A stretch of DNA of 64,000 bases from VRUE01 sp963840565 (GTDB taxonomy: Bacteria > Actinomycetota > Thermoleophilia > Solirubrobacterales > 70-9). Shown piece after piece: positions 1 to 8,412 of the stretch. Where the stretch lies: positions 62,001-126,000 of the forward strand of contig CAWIZH010000002.1 in the NCBI GenBank assembly GCA_963840565.1, given 5' to 3'. The translations under genes and the position numbers were made by a program. The notes beneath the pieces are model-generated. The model was not told the origin of the DNA. It was given only the letters and a program-made list of their open reading frames with translations, and searched no databases. How positions within the stretch are numbered: position 1 is the stretch's first letter; every line of letters begins with the position of its first letter.

Positions 1-875
1 CGCCTCCAACGCGCTGCTGATCGCGATCAAGCTGGCCGCCGGGGCGATCACCGGCTCGATCGCGATCCTGACCGAGGCCGTCCACTCGCTGATCGACCTC
101 GTCGCTTCGGTCGTCGCCTTCGTCTCGGTGCGCAAGGCCGACGAGCCGGCCGACGCCGATCATCCCTACGGCCACGAGAAGGTCGAGAGCCTGGCGGCGA
201 CGATCGAGGGCCTGCTGATCCTGCTCGGGGCGGCGATCATCATCTACGAGGCGACCCACCGGCTCGTCGTCGGCGCCCAGGTGGAAACGATCGGGGTCGG
301 GATCGCGGTGATGGGCTTCTCGGTGGTGGCCAACCTGATCGTCTCGGCGGTCCTCTCGCGCCAGGCGAAGGCGTACGACTCGCCGGCCCTGGAAGGCGAT
401 GCGGCGCATCTGCGCACCGACGCGCTGACCTCGGCCGGCGTCGTCGTCGGCCTCGGCCTGGTCAAGATCACCGGCAACTCCGCCTTCGACTCGATCACCG
501 CGCTCGCGGTCGCGGCGGCGATCGTCGTCGCCGGCGTCCGGATCATCAGGCGCTCCTCCGGCGTGCTCGATCGACGAAGCGCTGCCCGACGAGGAGATGG
601 ACCGGATCGAGGCGGCGATCGCCGCCGCCCGCACGCCCGAGGTCGCCGGCTACCACAAGCTGCGCGCCCGCCGCGCCGGCGCCCGCCGCTACATCGACCT
701 CCACGTCCAGTACCGCTCCGGCACCAGCCTCGAGCGAGCCCACGAGCTGGCCCACGCAATGCGCGACTCGATCGAGGCCGACATCACAAGGGCCGAGGTG
801 CTGATTCACGTAGAGCCGGAGACCTCACTGCGGGACCCCGAGCGGGCCCGCTCGGGTCCTTTCCGCGCTGGGTAG
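1..875 (+). CDS. Cation diffusion facilitator transporter, 5' partial, frameshifted
   Basis: The gene enters from the left edge in frame 2, so its N-terminus lies outside the window. It is a cation diffusion facilitator, an inner-membrane divalent-metal/proton antiporter. Seen in the sequence: EAVHSLIDL (the HSxxD metal-site pair) near the start of the fragment, HPYGHEKVE in the following loop, four further hydrophobic helices, then a cytosolic C-terminal domain (RRYIDLHVQ to VLIHVEPE). The stop is TAG at 873-875. At about 569 one extra G in GTGCTCGATCGAC moves the coding frame from 2 to 3, and homology continues without loss across it. Metal specificity cannot be read from the fragment. Family assignment is firm; whether the frameshift is real is doubtful, since many genes here carry one. 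Confidence 0.85.
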
Positions 876-894
876 GGAGCTGGCGGGTGTACCT

Positions 895-972
895 CCGCGG
901 AAATGCAATCCGTCATTTGCGCGGCCGCAGGCCGCGCTCCTCATTCACCCCAAGAGCAAAGCTCTTGGGGTG
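895..972. terminator. Cluster of hairpins between convergent genes
   Basis: Three inverted repeats follow the CDF stop. They are CCGCGGAAATG pairing with CATTTGCGCGG (895-925), GCGCGGCC-GCA-GGCCGCGC (919-937), and CACCCCAAGAGC-AAA-GCTCTTGGGGTG (946-972, a perfect 12-bp stem with a 3-nt loop). They sit between the plus-strand CDF gene and a minus-strand small gene, where a bidirectional terminator is expected. No U-tract follows, so a Rho-independent role is inference. Confidence 0.45.
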
Positions 973-1006
973 TCAATTGCCTGGAGGGCGACCAAGCTCC
1001 TCCCAC

Positions 1007-1156
1007 CTACGGACTGGGCAGAAGATTGACCGCGGCGGCGAGTCCAACGGCGCCCACCGTGATCGAGTACCCGGTGTAGCCGCTGATCGCGAAGAGGACC
1101 ACGGCGATCGCGCAGATTGAGACGACGATGATCCAGGAGGCTCGGGCCAGGGACAC
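1007..1156 (-). CDS. Small hydrophobic membrane protein (49 aa)
   Basis: A short reading frame from GTG at 1156 to TAG at 1009-1007. The translation is dominated by two hydrophobic stretches (SWIIVVSICAIAVVLFAI and VGAVGLAAAVNLL) separated by a short polar turn, as in a two-helix membrane protein. An in-frame TAG just upstream of the GTG limits the start. It is divergent from the roadblock-like gene, with only 11 nt between the two starts, so both may be leaderless. No family is recognised. The evidence is composition and the clean fit between the hairpin cluster and the neighbouring start, so the call is moderate. Confidence 0.45.
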   Translation of the reverse strand: MSLARASWIIVVSICAIAVVLFAISGYTGYSITVGAVGLAAAVNLLPSP

Positions 1157-1167
1157 GGGTCGCTATT

Positions 1168-1572
1168 TTGGCCGAGATGCCCGACGGTGAGACGAGCGGT
1201 GTGGATGAGGCGCCTGCAGCCGATGCGGCTGCGTCGGCGCTGGCCTACCTGACCGAGATGTCACCCGACCTGCGCGGCGGGGCGATCCTCGGGTCCGACG
1301 GCGCCGTGCTCGCCGCCAGCGACTCCCCGAATCGCTGGCGCGAAGACGCCGCGGCGCTGCTCGAGGTCGCTGACCGGGCGGGCGAGGAGCCGGTCGAGCA
1401 GGTCCACATCGCCACCGAGCAGGGCGAGGTCTTCGCCCTGCGCCACGCCGGCCTGGCCGCGGTGGCGGTGAGCGAGCGCTTCGCGCTCGCCTCGCTGATG
1501 TTCTTCGACATGCGCTCGGTCCTGCGCGACCTCGCCGCGGGCGGCGACGGGCGGGGGCTCGATGCCGCCTAA
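1168..1572 (+). CDS. Roadblock/LC7-like domain protein
   Basis: A 134-aa soluble protein. After an acidic, alanine-rich leader of about 25 residues, it has the roadblock/LC7 pattern: a strand with GGAILGSDGAVLAAS, a helix (WREDAAALLEVADRAGE), a strand ending in EVFALRHAGLAAVAVSE, and a C-terminal helix with MRSVLRDL. Roadblock proteins usually partner small GTPases or act as dimeric scaffolds in polarity and signalling; no GTPase gene is adjacent here. The start is taken as TTG 1168; ATG 1177 is an alternative three codons in. The 3' end overlaps the next gene by 11 nt, suggesting translational coupling with it and the TldD/TldE pair. Confidence 0.65.
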   Translation: MAEMPDGETSGVDEAPAADAAASALAYLTEMSPDLRGGAILGSDGAVLAASDSPNRWREDAAALLEVADRAGEEPVEQVHIATEQGEVFALRHAGLAAVAVSERFALASLMFFDMRSVLRDLAAGGDGRGLDAA

Positions 1573-1786
1573 GCCACACCGGGTCCTGCTCGACCGCGTC
1601 TCCGGCTACGCCGACGAGGCGGCCGCCTACATGCGCCGCCGCCGCGTCTCGCGCCAGCCCTTCGCCCGGCTCTACTACCCCGAGGGCCGCGCCGGTGACC
1701 ACGCGGGCGACTCGCTCGCCGGCGGCGAGCTCTTCGTCGCCGCGGGCCGCTTGATCGAGGTCGCCGGGAAGCGGCCGAAGCCGTGA
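1562..1786 (+). CDS. Small basic hypothetical protein
   Basis: A 74-aa protein, ATG 1562 to TGA 1786, overlapping the preceding roadblock-like gene by 11 nt and the following tldD start by 4 nt (GTGA). It is rich in Arg and Lys (YMRRRRVSRQPFARLYYPEG) and ends in GKRPKP. No domain is recognised and there is no signal peptide or membrane segment. The overlaps on both sides place it in the operon. Function unknown. Confidence 0.6.
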   Translation: MPPKPHRVLLDRVSGYADEAAAYMRRRRVSRQPFARLYYPEGRAGDHAGDSLAGGELFVAAGRLIEVAGKRPKP

Positions 1787-3168
1787 GCGGCGTGATCGAG
1801 CCGGAGGTGGCCGAGCGCGTGCTGGCGCGGGCGCTCGCCAACGGCGGCGAGTTCGCCGAGGTCTTCGCCGAACGCAACGCCGGCCTGACGATGGCGATCG
1901 ACGAGTCGCGGGTCGAAGCGGTGCAGTCGGGCGCGGCCGAGGGCGCCGGCGTGCGGGTGCTCAGCGGTGGCACGACCTACTTCTCCCACGTCGACGGGCT
2001 CGACCCAGCCGATATCGAGCGGGCTGCCGACGAGGCGGCGGCAGCGCTGCGCGCCGAGCGCGCCGAGCCGCGCCCGCTGCAGGCGGTCGCAAGCACTCCG
2101 CACCCGATCGAGCAGCGGCCGGCGACGGTGCCGGCCGAGCGCAAGGCCGCCCTGCTGCGCGAGCTGGACGAGCGCGGCCGCGGCGCCGGCGCCGAGATCG
2201 CCCAGTTCATGGCCTCCTACGCCGAGGTCCGCCGCGAGGTGACCGTCGCCAACTCGGAGGGCCTGATCTCCAGCGACGATCGCACCCGGACGCGGATCGG
2301 TGCCCAGGCGGTCGCCCGCCGCGGCGACGCGGTCGAGACCGGCGCCGAGACCCTCGGCGGCCACCGCGGCTTCGAGCTCTTCGACGGCGACCCCGGCGAG
2401 ATCGCCGCCGAGGCGGCCCGCAAGGCGCTGATCCTGCTCGACGCCGGCCCGGCGCCGGCCGGCTCGATGCCGGTGGTGGTCGGCGGCGGCTTCGGCGGCG
2501 TCCTCTTCCACGAGATGACCGGCCACGGGCTCGAGGCCGATCACATCCAGAAGGGCGCCAGCGTCTACGTCGGCAAGCTCGGCGAGCAGGTCGCCCAGCC
2601 GCTGCTCACCGCCTACGACGACGGCCGCATGCCGAACGAGTGGGGCAGCGACGCGATCGACGACGAGGGAGCGCCGACGCAGAAGACGATGGTGATCGAG
2701 GAGGGCAGGCTCGTCGCCTTCCTCTACGACGGCCTCACCGCCCGTCGCGACGGCGTCGCCTCGACCGGCAACGGCCGCCGCGAGAGCTTCCGCCACCTGC
2801 CGGTGCCGCGGATGACCAACACCTACATCGCCCCGGGCGAGATCGAGCCGGAGGCAATGATCGCCGAGGTCGAGCGCGGCTTCTACGCCAAGTCCTTCGC
2901 CGGCGGCCAGGTCGACCCAGCGACAGGCGACTTCGTCTTCGGTGTCTCCGAGGGCTACCTGATCGAGGGCGGCAAGGTGACCCGCCCCTGTCGCGGCGCG
3001 ACCCTGATCGGCAACTGCCTGCAGGCGCTGATGGCGATCGACGCGGTCGGCAACGACTTCGAGATGAAGACCGGAGTCTGCGGCAAGGCGGGCCAGCGGG
3101 TGCCGGTAGGCACGGGCCAGGGCCACGTCCGGATCGGCGCGATGACCGTGGGGGGGACCGAGGTTTGA
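1783..3168 (+). CDS. tldD: TldD-family metalloprotease
   Basis: A complete 461-aa member of the TldD/PmbA family. TldD carries the metal site: the HExxxH motif is seen as HEMTGH at about residues 243-248, with glycine-rich GGGFGG just before it. The C-terminal beta-rich half contains the usual FxFGVSEGYLIEGG and GNCLQALMAIDAVGND blocks. In characterised systems TldD and TldE form a heterodimer with the active site in TldD, trimming leader peptides and degrading unfolded peptides; that role is known for the family and inferred here. The GTG start at 1783 overlaps the upstream stop and the stop overlaps the tldE start, so the pair is translationally coupled. The length is normal and there is no frameshift. 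Confidence 0.9.
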   Translation: MSGVIEPEVAERVLARALANGGEFAEVFAERNAGLTMAIDESRVEAVQSGAAEGAGVRVLSGGTTYFSHVDGLDPADIERAADEAAAALRAERAEPRPLQAVASTPHPIEQRPATVPAERKAALLRELDERGRGAGAEIAQFMASYAEVRREVTVANSEGLISSDDRTRTRIGAQAVARRGDAVETGAETLGGHRGFELFDGDPGEIAAEAARKALILLDAGPAPAGSMPVVVGGGFGGVLFHEMTGHGLEADHIQKGASVYVGKLGEQVAQPLLTAYDDGRMPNEWGSDAIDDEGAPTQKTMVIEEGRLVAFLYDGLTARRDGVASTGNGRRESFRHLPVPRMTNTYIAPGEIEPEAMIAEVERGFYAKSFAGGQVDPATGDFVFGVSEGYLIEGGKVTRPCRGATLIGNCLQALMAIDAVGNDFEMKTGVCGKAGQRVPVGTGQGHVRIGAMTVGGTEV

Positions 3169-4548
3169 TCGAGCCGGCGCGGCAGGCGGTCGAGCGGGCG
3201 CTGGCGGCTGGAGCCAGCGACGCCGAGGCCTACGCCTCCGAGGACGCCGGACGCGAGGTTCGCGTCCACGGCGGCGAGATCGAGAGCCTGACCGCGGCGA
3301 CGCAACGCGGGGTCGGCGTGCGCGCCTGGATCGGCCACCAGGTCGGTTACGCCTTCGGCACCGACCTCTCCGAGGCCGGCATCGCCGCGATCTCCGCTCG
3401 CGCAGCCGAGGCAGCGCGAGCCGCCGACGAGGACGAGTTCACCGGCCCGGCGGAGGCTCCGGTGCGCCTTATCCCCGATATGGGGGGAAAGGCGCACCGG
3501 AACCGGTCCCGGCGCTTGAGCTGAGCGATGTCTCGGTCTCCGAGTGGGGGGCGGATCGGGTTGCCGAGCTGACCCTGGCGATCGAGCGTGCCGCCCTCGA
3601 TGCCGACCAGCGGGTTGCCGCGGTCGAGCAGGCCGTCTACGCCGATTCGGCCGAGCGGGTCGCGATCGCCTCTTCGACCGGGATCGGCGGCGAGTTCGAG
3701 CGCTCCAGTTGCTACGGCTACGTGCAGGTGCTGGCCGAGGGCGATGACGGCCGCGAGACCGGCCTCGGCTTCGACCTCGGCCGCGGCCCAGCCGCGCTCG
3801 ACCCGGCGGCGATCGGCCGCGAAGGCGCCGAGCGCGCCACCGCGATGATCGGCGCCGGCAAGCCCGAGTCGCGCTCCTGCCCGGTGATCCTCGACCCGAC
3901 CGTCGCCGCCAGCTTCATCGGCCTGATCGGCGGTGGGCTCAGCGCCGGCGCGGTGCAGCGCGGCCGCTCGCCGTTCGCGGACCGGCTCGGCGCCGAGATC
4001 GCCGGCGAGGCGCTGGTCCTCCATGACGACGGGCTCGACCCGCGAGGGATCGGCCTCCTCGCCCTTCGACGGCGAGGGCGTGCCCTGCCGCCGCACTGCC
4101 CTGATCGAGGGAGGCACCCTGCGCACCTACCTCTATGACACCTACACGGCACGCCGTGGCGGTGCCGCCACCACCGGCAACGCCGGGCGCGGCGGCTATC
4201 GCTCACAGCCCTCGGTCTCGACCTCCAACCTGGTCGTCGCTCCAGGCACGCTCAGCTTCGACGGGCTGCTGCGCGAGGCCGGCGAGGGCGTCTTCGTCAC
4301 CGACGTCGCCGGCCTGCACTCGGGCGTCAACCCGGTCTCCGGCGACTTTTCGGTCGGCGCCTCCGGACGGGCGATCCGCGGCGGCGAGCTGGCCGAGCCG
4401 CTGCGCGAGTTCACGATCGCCAGCGACCTCGTCTCGATGCTGCAAGGCGGTGCGGGCGCCAGGCGCCGACGCGCGCTGGGTCCCCTTCGGCGGCTCGGTC
4501 AGCACGCCCTCGCTGCTGATCGGGGCGATGACGGTCGCGGGATCCTGA
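3165..4548 (+). CDS. tldE: TldE/PmbA-family protein, interrupted by a palindrome and two frameshifts
   Basis: The partner of tldD. It starts at TTG 3165, overlapping the tldD stop, and ends at TGA 4546-4548. It lacks HExxxH, as TldE does, and carries RRTALIEGG, YLYDTYTARR and the C-terminal GGSVSTPSLLIGAMTV. The frame breaks three times. A 38-nt palindromic insert at about 3462-3499 shifts frame 3 to frame 2. An extra C near 4044 (DP then EGSASSPFDGEG) shifts 2 to 3. An extra A near 4462 (GCC-A-GGCGCC) shifts 3 to 1. As given, the gene cannot make a full protein. The last two breaks look like sequence errors; the palindrome is a genuine element with a second copy at 62305. Confidence 0.75.
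3459..3500. repeat. Palindromic repeat family A, copy 1 (inside tldE)
   Basis: The sequence CCGGTGCGCCTTATCCCC, a short AT-rich loop, then a G-run and AAGGCGCACCGG forms a hairpin of about 18 bp. The second copy at 62305-62347 shares both arms and differs mainly in the loop. Removing 38 nt (one CCGG plus the core) rejoins the tldE frame cleanly as EAPEPVPALELSD, so CCGG may be a target duplication. The second copy corresponds to 39 nt, a multiple of three, so this copy may simply have lost one base near its G-run. Confidence 0.75.
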
Positions 4549-4612
4549 GTCCCATGGGGCTTTACGGCCGTGGCCACTGTTAGATTGCGCCCCGATTTCA
4601 ACCACCCATGAC

Positions 4613-4619
4613 GGAGGAG
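4613..4619 (+). promoter_or_regulatory. Ribosome binding site of the HU gene
   Basis: GGAGGAG lies 7 nt upstream of the GTG at 4627. This fixes a GTG start whose reading frame would otherwise look like a 27-codon fragment because of the frameshift that follows. Confidence 0.7.
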
Positions 4620-4626
4620 CTTCGAC

Positions 4627-4906
4627 GTGACAAAGGCTGAGTTTCTGGACCAACTTGCAGGCGACGACAGGCTGGGCAGCAAGAAAGCCGCCAGCCGACG
4701 CTGTTGACGCGGTGCTCGACGCGATCACCGAGACGTTGAGCAGCGGCGGCGAAGTCAGCTTCACTGGCTTCGGCAAATTCCACGTCGCCGAGCGCGGTCC
4801 GCGCCAGGGCGTCAACCCCCGTACCGGTGAGCGGATCACGATCCCCGGCGGCAAGGTGCCGCGTTTCTCCGCCGGCTCGGCGCTGAAGACCAAGGTCAAA
4901 GGCTGA
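4627..4906 (+). CDS. HU-family DNA-binding protein (frameshifted)
   Basis: About 92 aa once read through. The N-terminal part is MTKAEFLDQLAGDDRLGSKK, followed by the dimerisation helix (DAVDAVLDAITETLSSGG), VSFTGFGKFHVAER and the DNA-binding arm region GVNPRTGERITIP with KVPRFSAGSALK, the classic HU/IHF signature. HU binds and bends DNA as a dimer in the nucleoid. One extra A at about 4693 (GCCGCC-A-GCCGAC) creates an early TGA, and the second frame continues to the TGA at 4904-4906. A strong SD precedes the GTG start. The stop overlaps the presumed pyrF start (CTGA). Confidence 0.85.
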
Positions 4907-5790
4907 GCCAGACTCCTTTCGCAGATCGGCTGGCGGCGCTCGTCGAAGAGCGCCGCAGCCAGGTCTGCCTCGGTCTCGACCCCGATCCGTCGAAGCTCAC
5001 ACGGGGCGGGACGGAAGCTTCCACAGCCTCGGTCGCCGAGCAGGCGGCCGGGGCGGTGGCCGCTCACTGTCGCTCGCTGATCGAGCGCGCCGGGCCGGCC
5101 TGCGTGGCGGTCAAGCCACAGCTCGCCTGCTTCGAGCGGCTCGGAGCACCCGGTTGGGCCGCTCTCGCCGAGGTTTGCGCGGCGGCTCAAGAAGCCGGGC
5201 TGCTGGTCGTCGCCGACGGCAAGCGGGGCGACGTGCCGGTCACCGCAGCCGCCTACGCGCAGGCTCTCGTCGGCGAGACGCCAACGCCGTGGGGCCCGGT
5301 CGCCGGTCTCGGCGCTGACGCCTTCACCGCCAACCCGCTGCTCGGCAGCGACGCCTTGGAGCCGCTGGTCGCGGCGGCGCAGGATGCCGGCGCCGGCATC
5401 TTTGCCCTGGTTCGGACCAGCAACCCCGGCGCCGCCGAGATTCAAGATCAGCCGAGCCCCGAGCAGCCTCTGCACGAGCGGCTCGCGGCCCTGGTCGACG
5501 GGCTCTCGGAGCGACTGCTGGGGGAGGGCGGCCTGAGCGGCATGGGCGCGGTGGTCGGCGCCACCGAGCCCGAGCACATCGGTCGCCTGCGCTCGCTGAT
5601 GCCGCGCTCGATCTTCCTCATCCCCGGCGTCGGCGCCCAGGGGGGCCGGCCGGAGATGTTGGGAGCCGCTTTCTCCCCGGGGCCTGCCTCGGCCCTGGTC
5701 GCCGCCTCGCGGGGCATTGCCGCGGCGGAGGACCCGGCGGCGGCGGCGGAGAGCCTGCGCGCCGCGGTTTGGGACGTTTCGACCGCATGA
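4903..5790 (+). CDS. pyrF: Orotidine 5'-phosphate decarboxylase, type 2
   Basis: A 295-aa enzyme converting OMP to UMP, the last step of pyrimidine synthesis. The substrate-binding start of the barrel is CLGLDPDPSKL, and the catalytic Lys-x-x-Asp is in VVADGKRGDVPVTA. LIPGVGAQGG and the following strands complete the phosphate site. The first conventional start codon is GTG 5056, but that would delete the essential N-terminal GLDPDP strand. In the correct frame the only start candidate near the HU stop is CTG 4903, overlapping it as CTGA. Either a CTG start is used or an upstream start was lost to an error. There is no internal frameshift. Confidence 0.85.
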   Translation: MSQTPFADRLAALVEERRSQVCLGLDPDPSKLTRGGTEASTASVAEQAAGAVAAHCRSLIERAGPACVAVKPQLACFERLGAPGWAALAEVCAAAQEAGLLVVADGKRGDVPVTAAAYAQALVGETPTPWGPVAGLGADAFTANPLLGSDALEPLVAAAQDAGAGIFALVRTSNPGAAEIQDQPSPEQPLHERLAALVDGLSERLLGEGGLSGMGAVVGATEPEHIGRLRSLMPRSIFLIPGVGAQGGRPEMLGAAFSPGPASALVAASRGIAAAEDPAAAAESLRAAVWDVSTA

Positions 5791-5793
5791 AAC

Positions 5794-5821
5794 GCCGCTG
5801 ACCGTATATACGATCCGCGGC
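5794..5821. repeat. 28-bp imperfect palindrome centred on CGTATATACG
   Basis: It lies between the pyrF stop and the LysM gene: GCCGCTGACCGTATA pairs with TACGATCCGCGGC, with three mismatched positions. It could be an operator, a promoter with a TATA-like core, or a transcription-stop hairpin for pyrF. No second copy was noticed. Confidence 0.4.
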
Positions 5822-5847
5822 GCCCATCCGATCGCCCGTCACGTCCT

Positions 5848-6172
5848 ATGAACAAGCGCTCATCAGCTCCCGCCCGGGTCTTCGCGGTGACCACCCTCGT
5901 GGTCGCCCTCGTCGTCGCGATCTTGATCATCGGCGGCGCTATCGGCGGTGGCGGCTCCGACGATTCTGGCGGGAAGGCGCATCAGCAAGGCGGCGCGCCA
6001 GGCAAAGAAGCAGGCGCGCGAAGACATCCCGGCGACCTACGAAGTCAAGAGCGGCGACACCCTGATCTCGATCGCCCATCACAACGGGGTGACGGTGCAC
6101 CGCATCGAAGTGCTCAACCCCGAAGTCGACCCGCAGATCCTGATCGCGGGCGAGCAACTGAAGCTCCGGTGA
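5848..6172 (+). CDS. Membrane-anchored LysM-domain protein (frameshifted)
   Basis: About 107 aa. ATG 5848 opens a basic N-terminus (MNKRSSAPARVF), then a single hydrophobic anchor (TTLVVALVVAILIIGGAI), a Gly/Ser linker and a basic Lys/Arg/Ala stretch. The C-terminus is one LysM domain (YEVKSGDTLISIAHHNGVTV to LIAGEQLKL), which binds peptidoglycan GlcNAc. The frame changes from 1 to 2 at about 5980 through one extra base (GGCGGGAAGGCGC). It lies just upstream of a peptidoglycan carboxypeptidase, consistent with a wall-associated role. No SD is evident. Confidence 0.8.
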
Positions 6173-6173
6173 G

Positions 6174-6226
6174 CGCGCAAATCGTCGCGGTGACTTCCGG
6201 ATATTCGGGTCCGCGGCGATTTGTGC
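6174..6226. repeat. Palindromic intergenic hairpin before the carboxypeptidase gene
   Basis: CGCGCAAATCGTCGCGG pairs with CCGCGGCGATTTGTGCG (two mismatches) around an inner stem near CCGGATATTCGGG. It fills most of the 67-nt gap between the LysM stop and the ATG at 6240. It may be a terminator or a third, diverged palindrome of the type seen at 3459 and 11877. No T-run follows. Confidence 0.5.
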
Positions 6227-6239
6227 GTGAAACCCTCTG

Positions 6240-7425
6240 ATGCTGGGCCGCCGATACATCGCTGCGTTTCTCATCGGGCTCTTGGTCGTCGTTGCCTCAC
6301 CCGCCGCAGCGCTCGCCAAAGGCCCACCGATCGAGGCGCGGGCCTGGGCGCTGATCGACGCTCGCAGCGGCGAGGTGCTGGCCTCCCACGCGGGCACCCG
6401 CCACCTGCCGATCGCCAGCACGACCAAGCTGATGACCGCCTACGTCGTCCTGCACGAGCTGCCGCTCGACCGCATCGTCCGCGCCGCGCCCTACGAAGCC
6501 GAATACGGCGAGTCGCTGCTGGGCCTGCGGCCGGGCCAGCGGATCAGCGTGCGCGACCTGCTCTACGGCTTGATCCTGCGCAGCGGCAACGACGCTGCCT
6601 ACGACCTCGCCCGCGCCGCCGCCGGCTCGGAGTCGCGCTTCGTCGCCCAGATGAACCGCTACGCGGCGGCCCTAGGGTTGGCCGACACCCACTACGCCAA
6701 CCCGATCGGGCTCGATCAGCGCGGCAACTACTCCAGCGCCCGCGACCTCGCCACGCTGACCCAGCACCTGCTGCGAATCCCCGCTTTCGCCAGGATCGCC
6801 GACTCGCGCAGCGCCGTCTTGCGCAGCGTCAAACCGCGGCGACGGATCACGACGATCAACGAGCTGCTGCGGATGGCGCCCTGGGTGACCGGGGTAAAGA
6901 CCGGCCATACCTTCGGCGCCCTCTACGTCCTCGTCGGCTCGGGCCGGCGCAAGGGGGTCGAATTGATCTCGGTCGCGATCGGCGCGCCAACCGACGAAGA
7001 CCGCTTCAGCGACAACATCGACCTGCTCGACTACGGCTTCGCCCAGTACAAGCAACGGCTGCCGGTCCGACGCGGGCGCCGACCTTGCCGATCCATCGGT
7101 CCGCTACGCCGGCGGGGAGCTGCCGCTGCGCGCGGCCCGCAGCGTCGCCGTCGGCGTTCGTCCCGACCAGCAGCTGAGCCGTCGCGGTGCGGGCGCCGCA
7201 GCAGGTCGAGGGGCCGATTCGTCGTGGTGCCGCGCTGGGCACGGCGACCGTCTTCGTCGATGGCTTGCGCGCCGCTCGGTGCCGCTGCGCGCCGCCCGCG
7301 ACCTGCCCAAGGCGAGCCTGCTCGATCGGGTGCGAAGCTTCCTCGATTCCGACTGGATCCCGGTCGCAATCGCGCTTTGCGTGATACTGATTGGAGCGAT
7401 TCTGCTGAGGCGCTTCTCACGATGA
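6240..7425 (+). CDS. D-alanyl-D-alanine carboxypeptidase (peptidase S11, frameshifted C-terminus)
   Basis: About 394 aa. A signal peptide (residues 1-26, ending PAAALAKG) is followed by the S11 penicillin-binding fold with all three active-site motifs: STTK (SxxK), SGN (RSGNDAAYD) and KTG (GVKTGHTF). It removes the terminal D-Ala of peptidoglycan pentapeptides at the outer face of the membrane. The C-terminal domain ends in a membrane anchor (WIPVAIALCVILIGAILL) and RRFSR. Three frame changes occur in the C-terminal domain (about 7068, 7177 and 7285). The continuous reading frame running on into the kinase gene is an artefact of these. The stop TGA 7423-7425 overlaps the next ATG. Confidence 0.85.
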
Positions 7426-8378
7426 TCGTCACCGTCACCCTCAACGCCGCGATCGACCGCACTGTCGCGGTCCCCAATTTCCGTCTCGGTCACCGCCACC
7501 GCGCGGTCGAGAGCCGCACCGTTGCCGGCGGCAAGGGGATCAACGTGGCGCGAGCGCTGAAGCTGCTCGGCCGTCCGGTGATCGCCACCGGTTTCGCCGG
7601 CGGCCCGACCGGCAGCCGCCTGCTCGCGCAGTTGCGCGAGGAAGCGGTGCTGACCGACTTCACCCGGATCGCCGCCGAGACGCGGATCAACCTCGCCGTG
7701 GTCGACCCGACCTCGGGCGAGCAGACCGAGATCAACGAGCGCGGGCCGGCGGTCAGTCCGGAGGAGGTCGAGCGCTTCGTCACCAGGCTCGGCTACCTCG
7801 CCGATGGCGCCAAGCTCTGCGTCCTCTCCGGCAGCCTGCCGCCCGGCGCCGGCGATGACCTCTACGCCCGCCTGGTCAAGGACCTCGGCGAACGCGGTGT
7901 GCCCGTCGTGCTCGACGTCGAGGGCGACGCGATGCGGGCCGGCCTGCGCGCCGGCGCCTCGGTGGTCACCCCGAACGAGCGCGAGGCCGAGGAGCTGGTC
8001 GGCCAGGAGTTCGCCGATCGCAGCGACCTCGTGCAGGGCCTCACCGAGCTGATCCGCCTCGGCGCCGGCGAGGCCGCGATCACGCGGCCCGACGGTTGCG
8101 TCGCGGTCGTCGGCGAAGGGGCGGAACGGCGCTTCCTCGAGGTGCGGACCGAGTCGCTGGAACCGGTCTCCACCGTCGGCTCCGGCGACGCCTTCCTGGC
8201 CGGCTACGTCGCCGCTCGCTACGACGGCCGCCCGGCCGACGAGTGCCTCGCTTACGGCGTCGCCTGCGGTGCCGAGTCGACCCAGCACTTCGGCGCCGGC
8301 ATGGTCGACCGCAACCAGGTCGAGCGCCTCCTCGGTGAGGTCCACGTCCAGGATTTGGAGGTCCCCGCCGAAGTGTAG
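7422..8378 (+). CDS. PfkB-family sugar kinase (1-phosphofructokinase/tagatose-6-P kinase type)
   Basis: A 318-aa ribokinase-fold kinase. N-terminal MIVTVTLNAAIDRT with VAGGKGINVARALK is the FruK/LacC subgroup signature, and the C-terminal PfkB signature is VSTVGSGDAFLAGYVAARY with the catalytic Asp in GSGDAF. The likely substrate is a phosphorylated hexose such as fructose 1-phosphate; which one cannot be told from sequence, and there is no PTS gene nearby. ATG 7422 overlaps the carboxypeptidase stop (ATGA). The gene is intact. Confidence 0.85.
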   Translation: MIVTVTLNAAIDRTVAVPNFRLGHRHRAVESRTVAGGKGINVARALKLLGRPVIATGFAGGPTGSRLLAQLREEAVLTDFTRIAAETRINLAVVDPTSGEQTEINERGPAVSPEEVERFVTRLGYLADGAKLCVLSGSLPPGAGDDLYARLVKDLGERGVPVVLDVEGDAMRAGLRAGASVVTPNEREAEELVGQEFADRSDLVQGLTELIRLGAGEAAITRPDGCVAVVGEGAERRFLEVRTESLEPVSTVGSGDAFLAGYVAARYDGRPADECLAYGVACGAESTQHFGAGMVDRNQVERLLGEVHVQDLEVPAEV

Positions 8379-8412
8379 GCTGGGTCCTCAACGCCACCCT
8401 GGAGGACTTAAC

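Noticed and set aside
6240..8378. Continuous frame joining the carboxypeptidase to the sugar kinase as one 712-residue protein
   Set aside because: The middle of that frame is Arg-rich nonsense. The carboxypeptidase C-terminus, including its membrane anchor, is found in other frames and stops at 7425, and the kinase has its own overlapping ATG.
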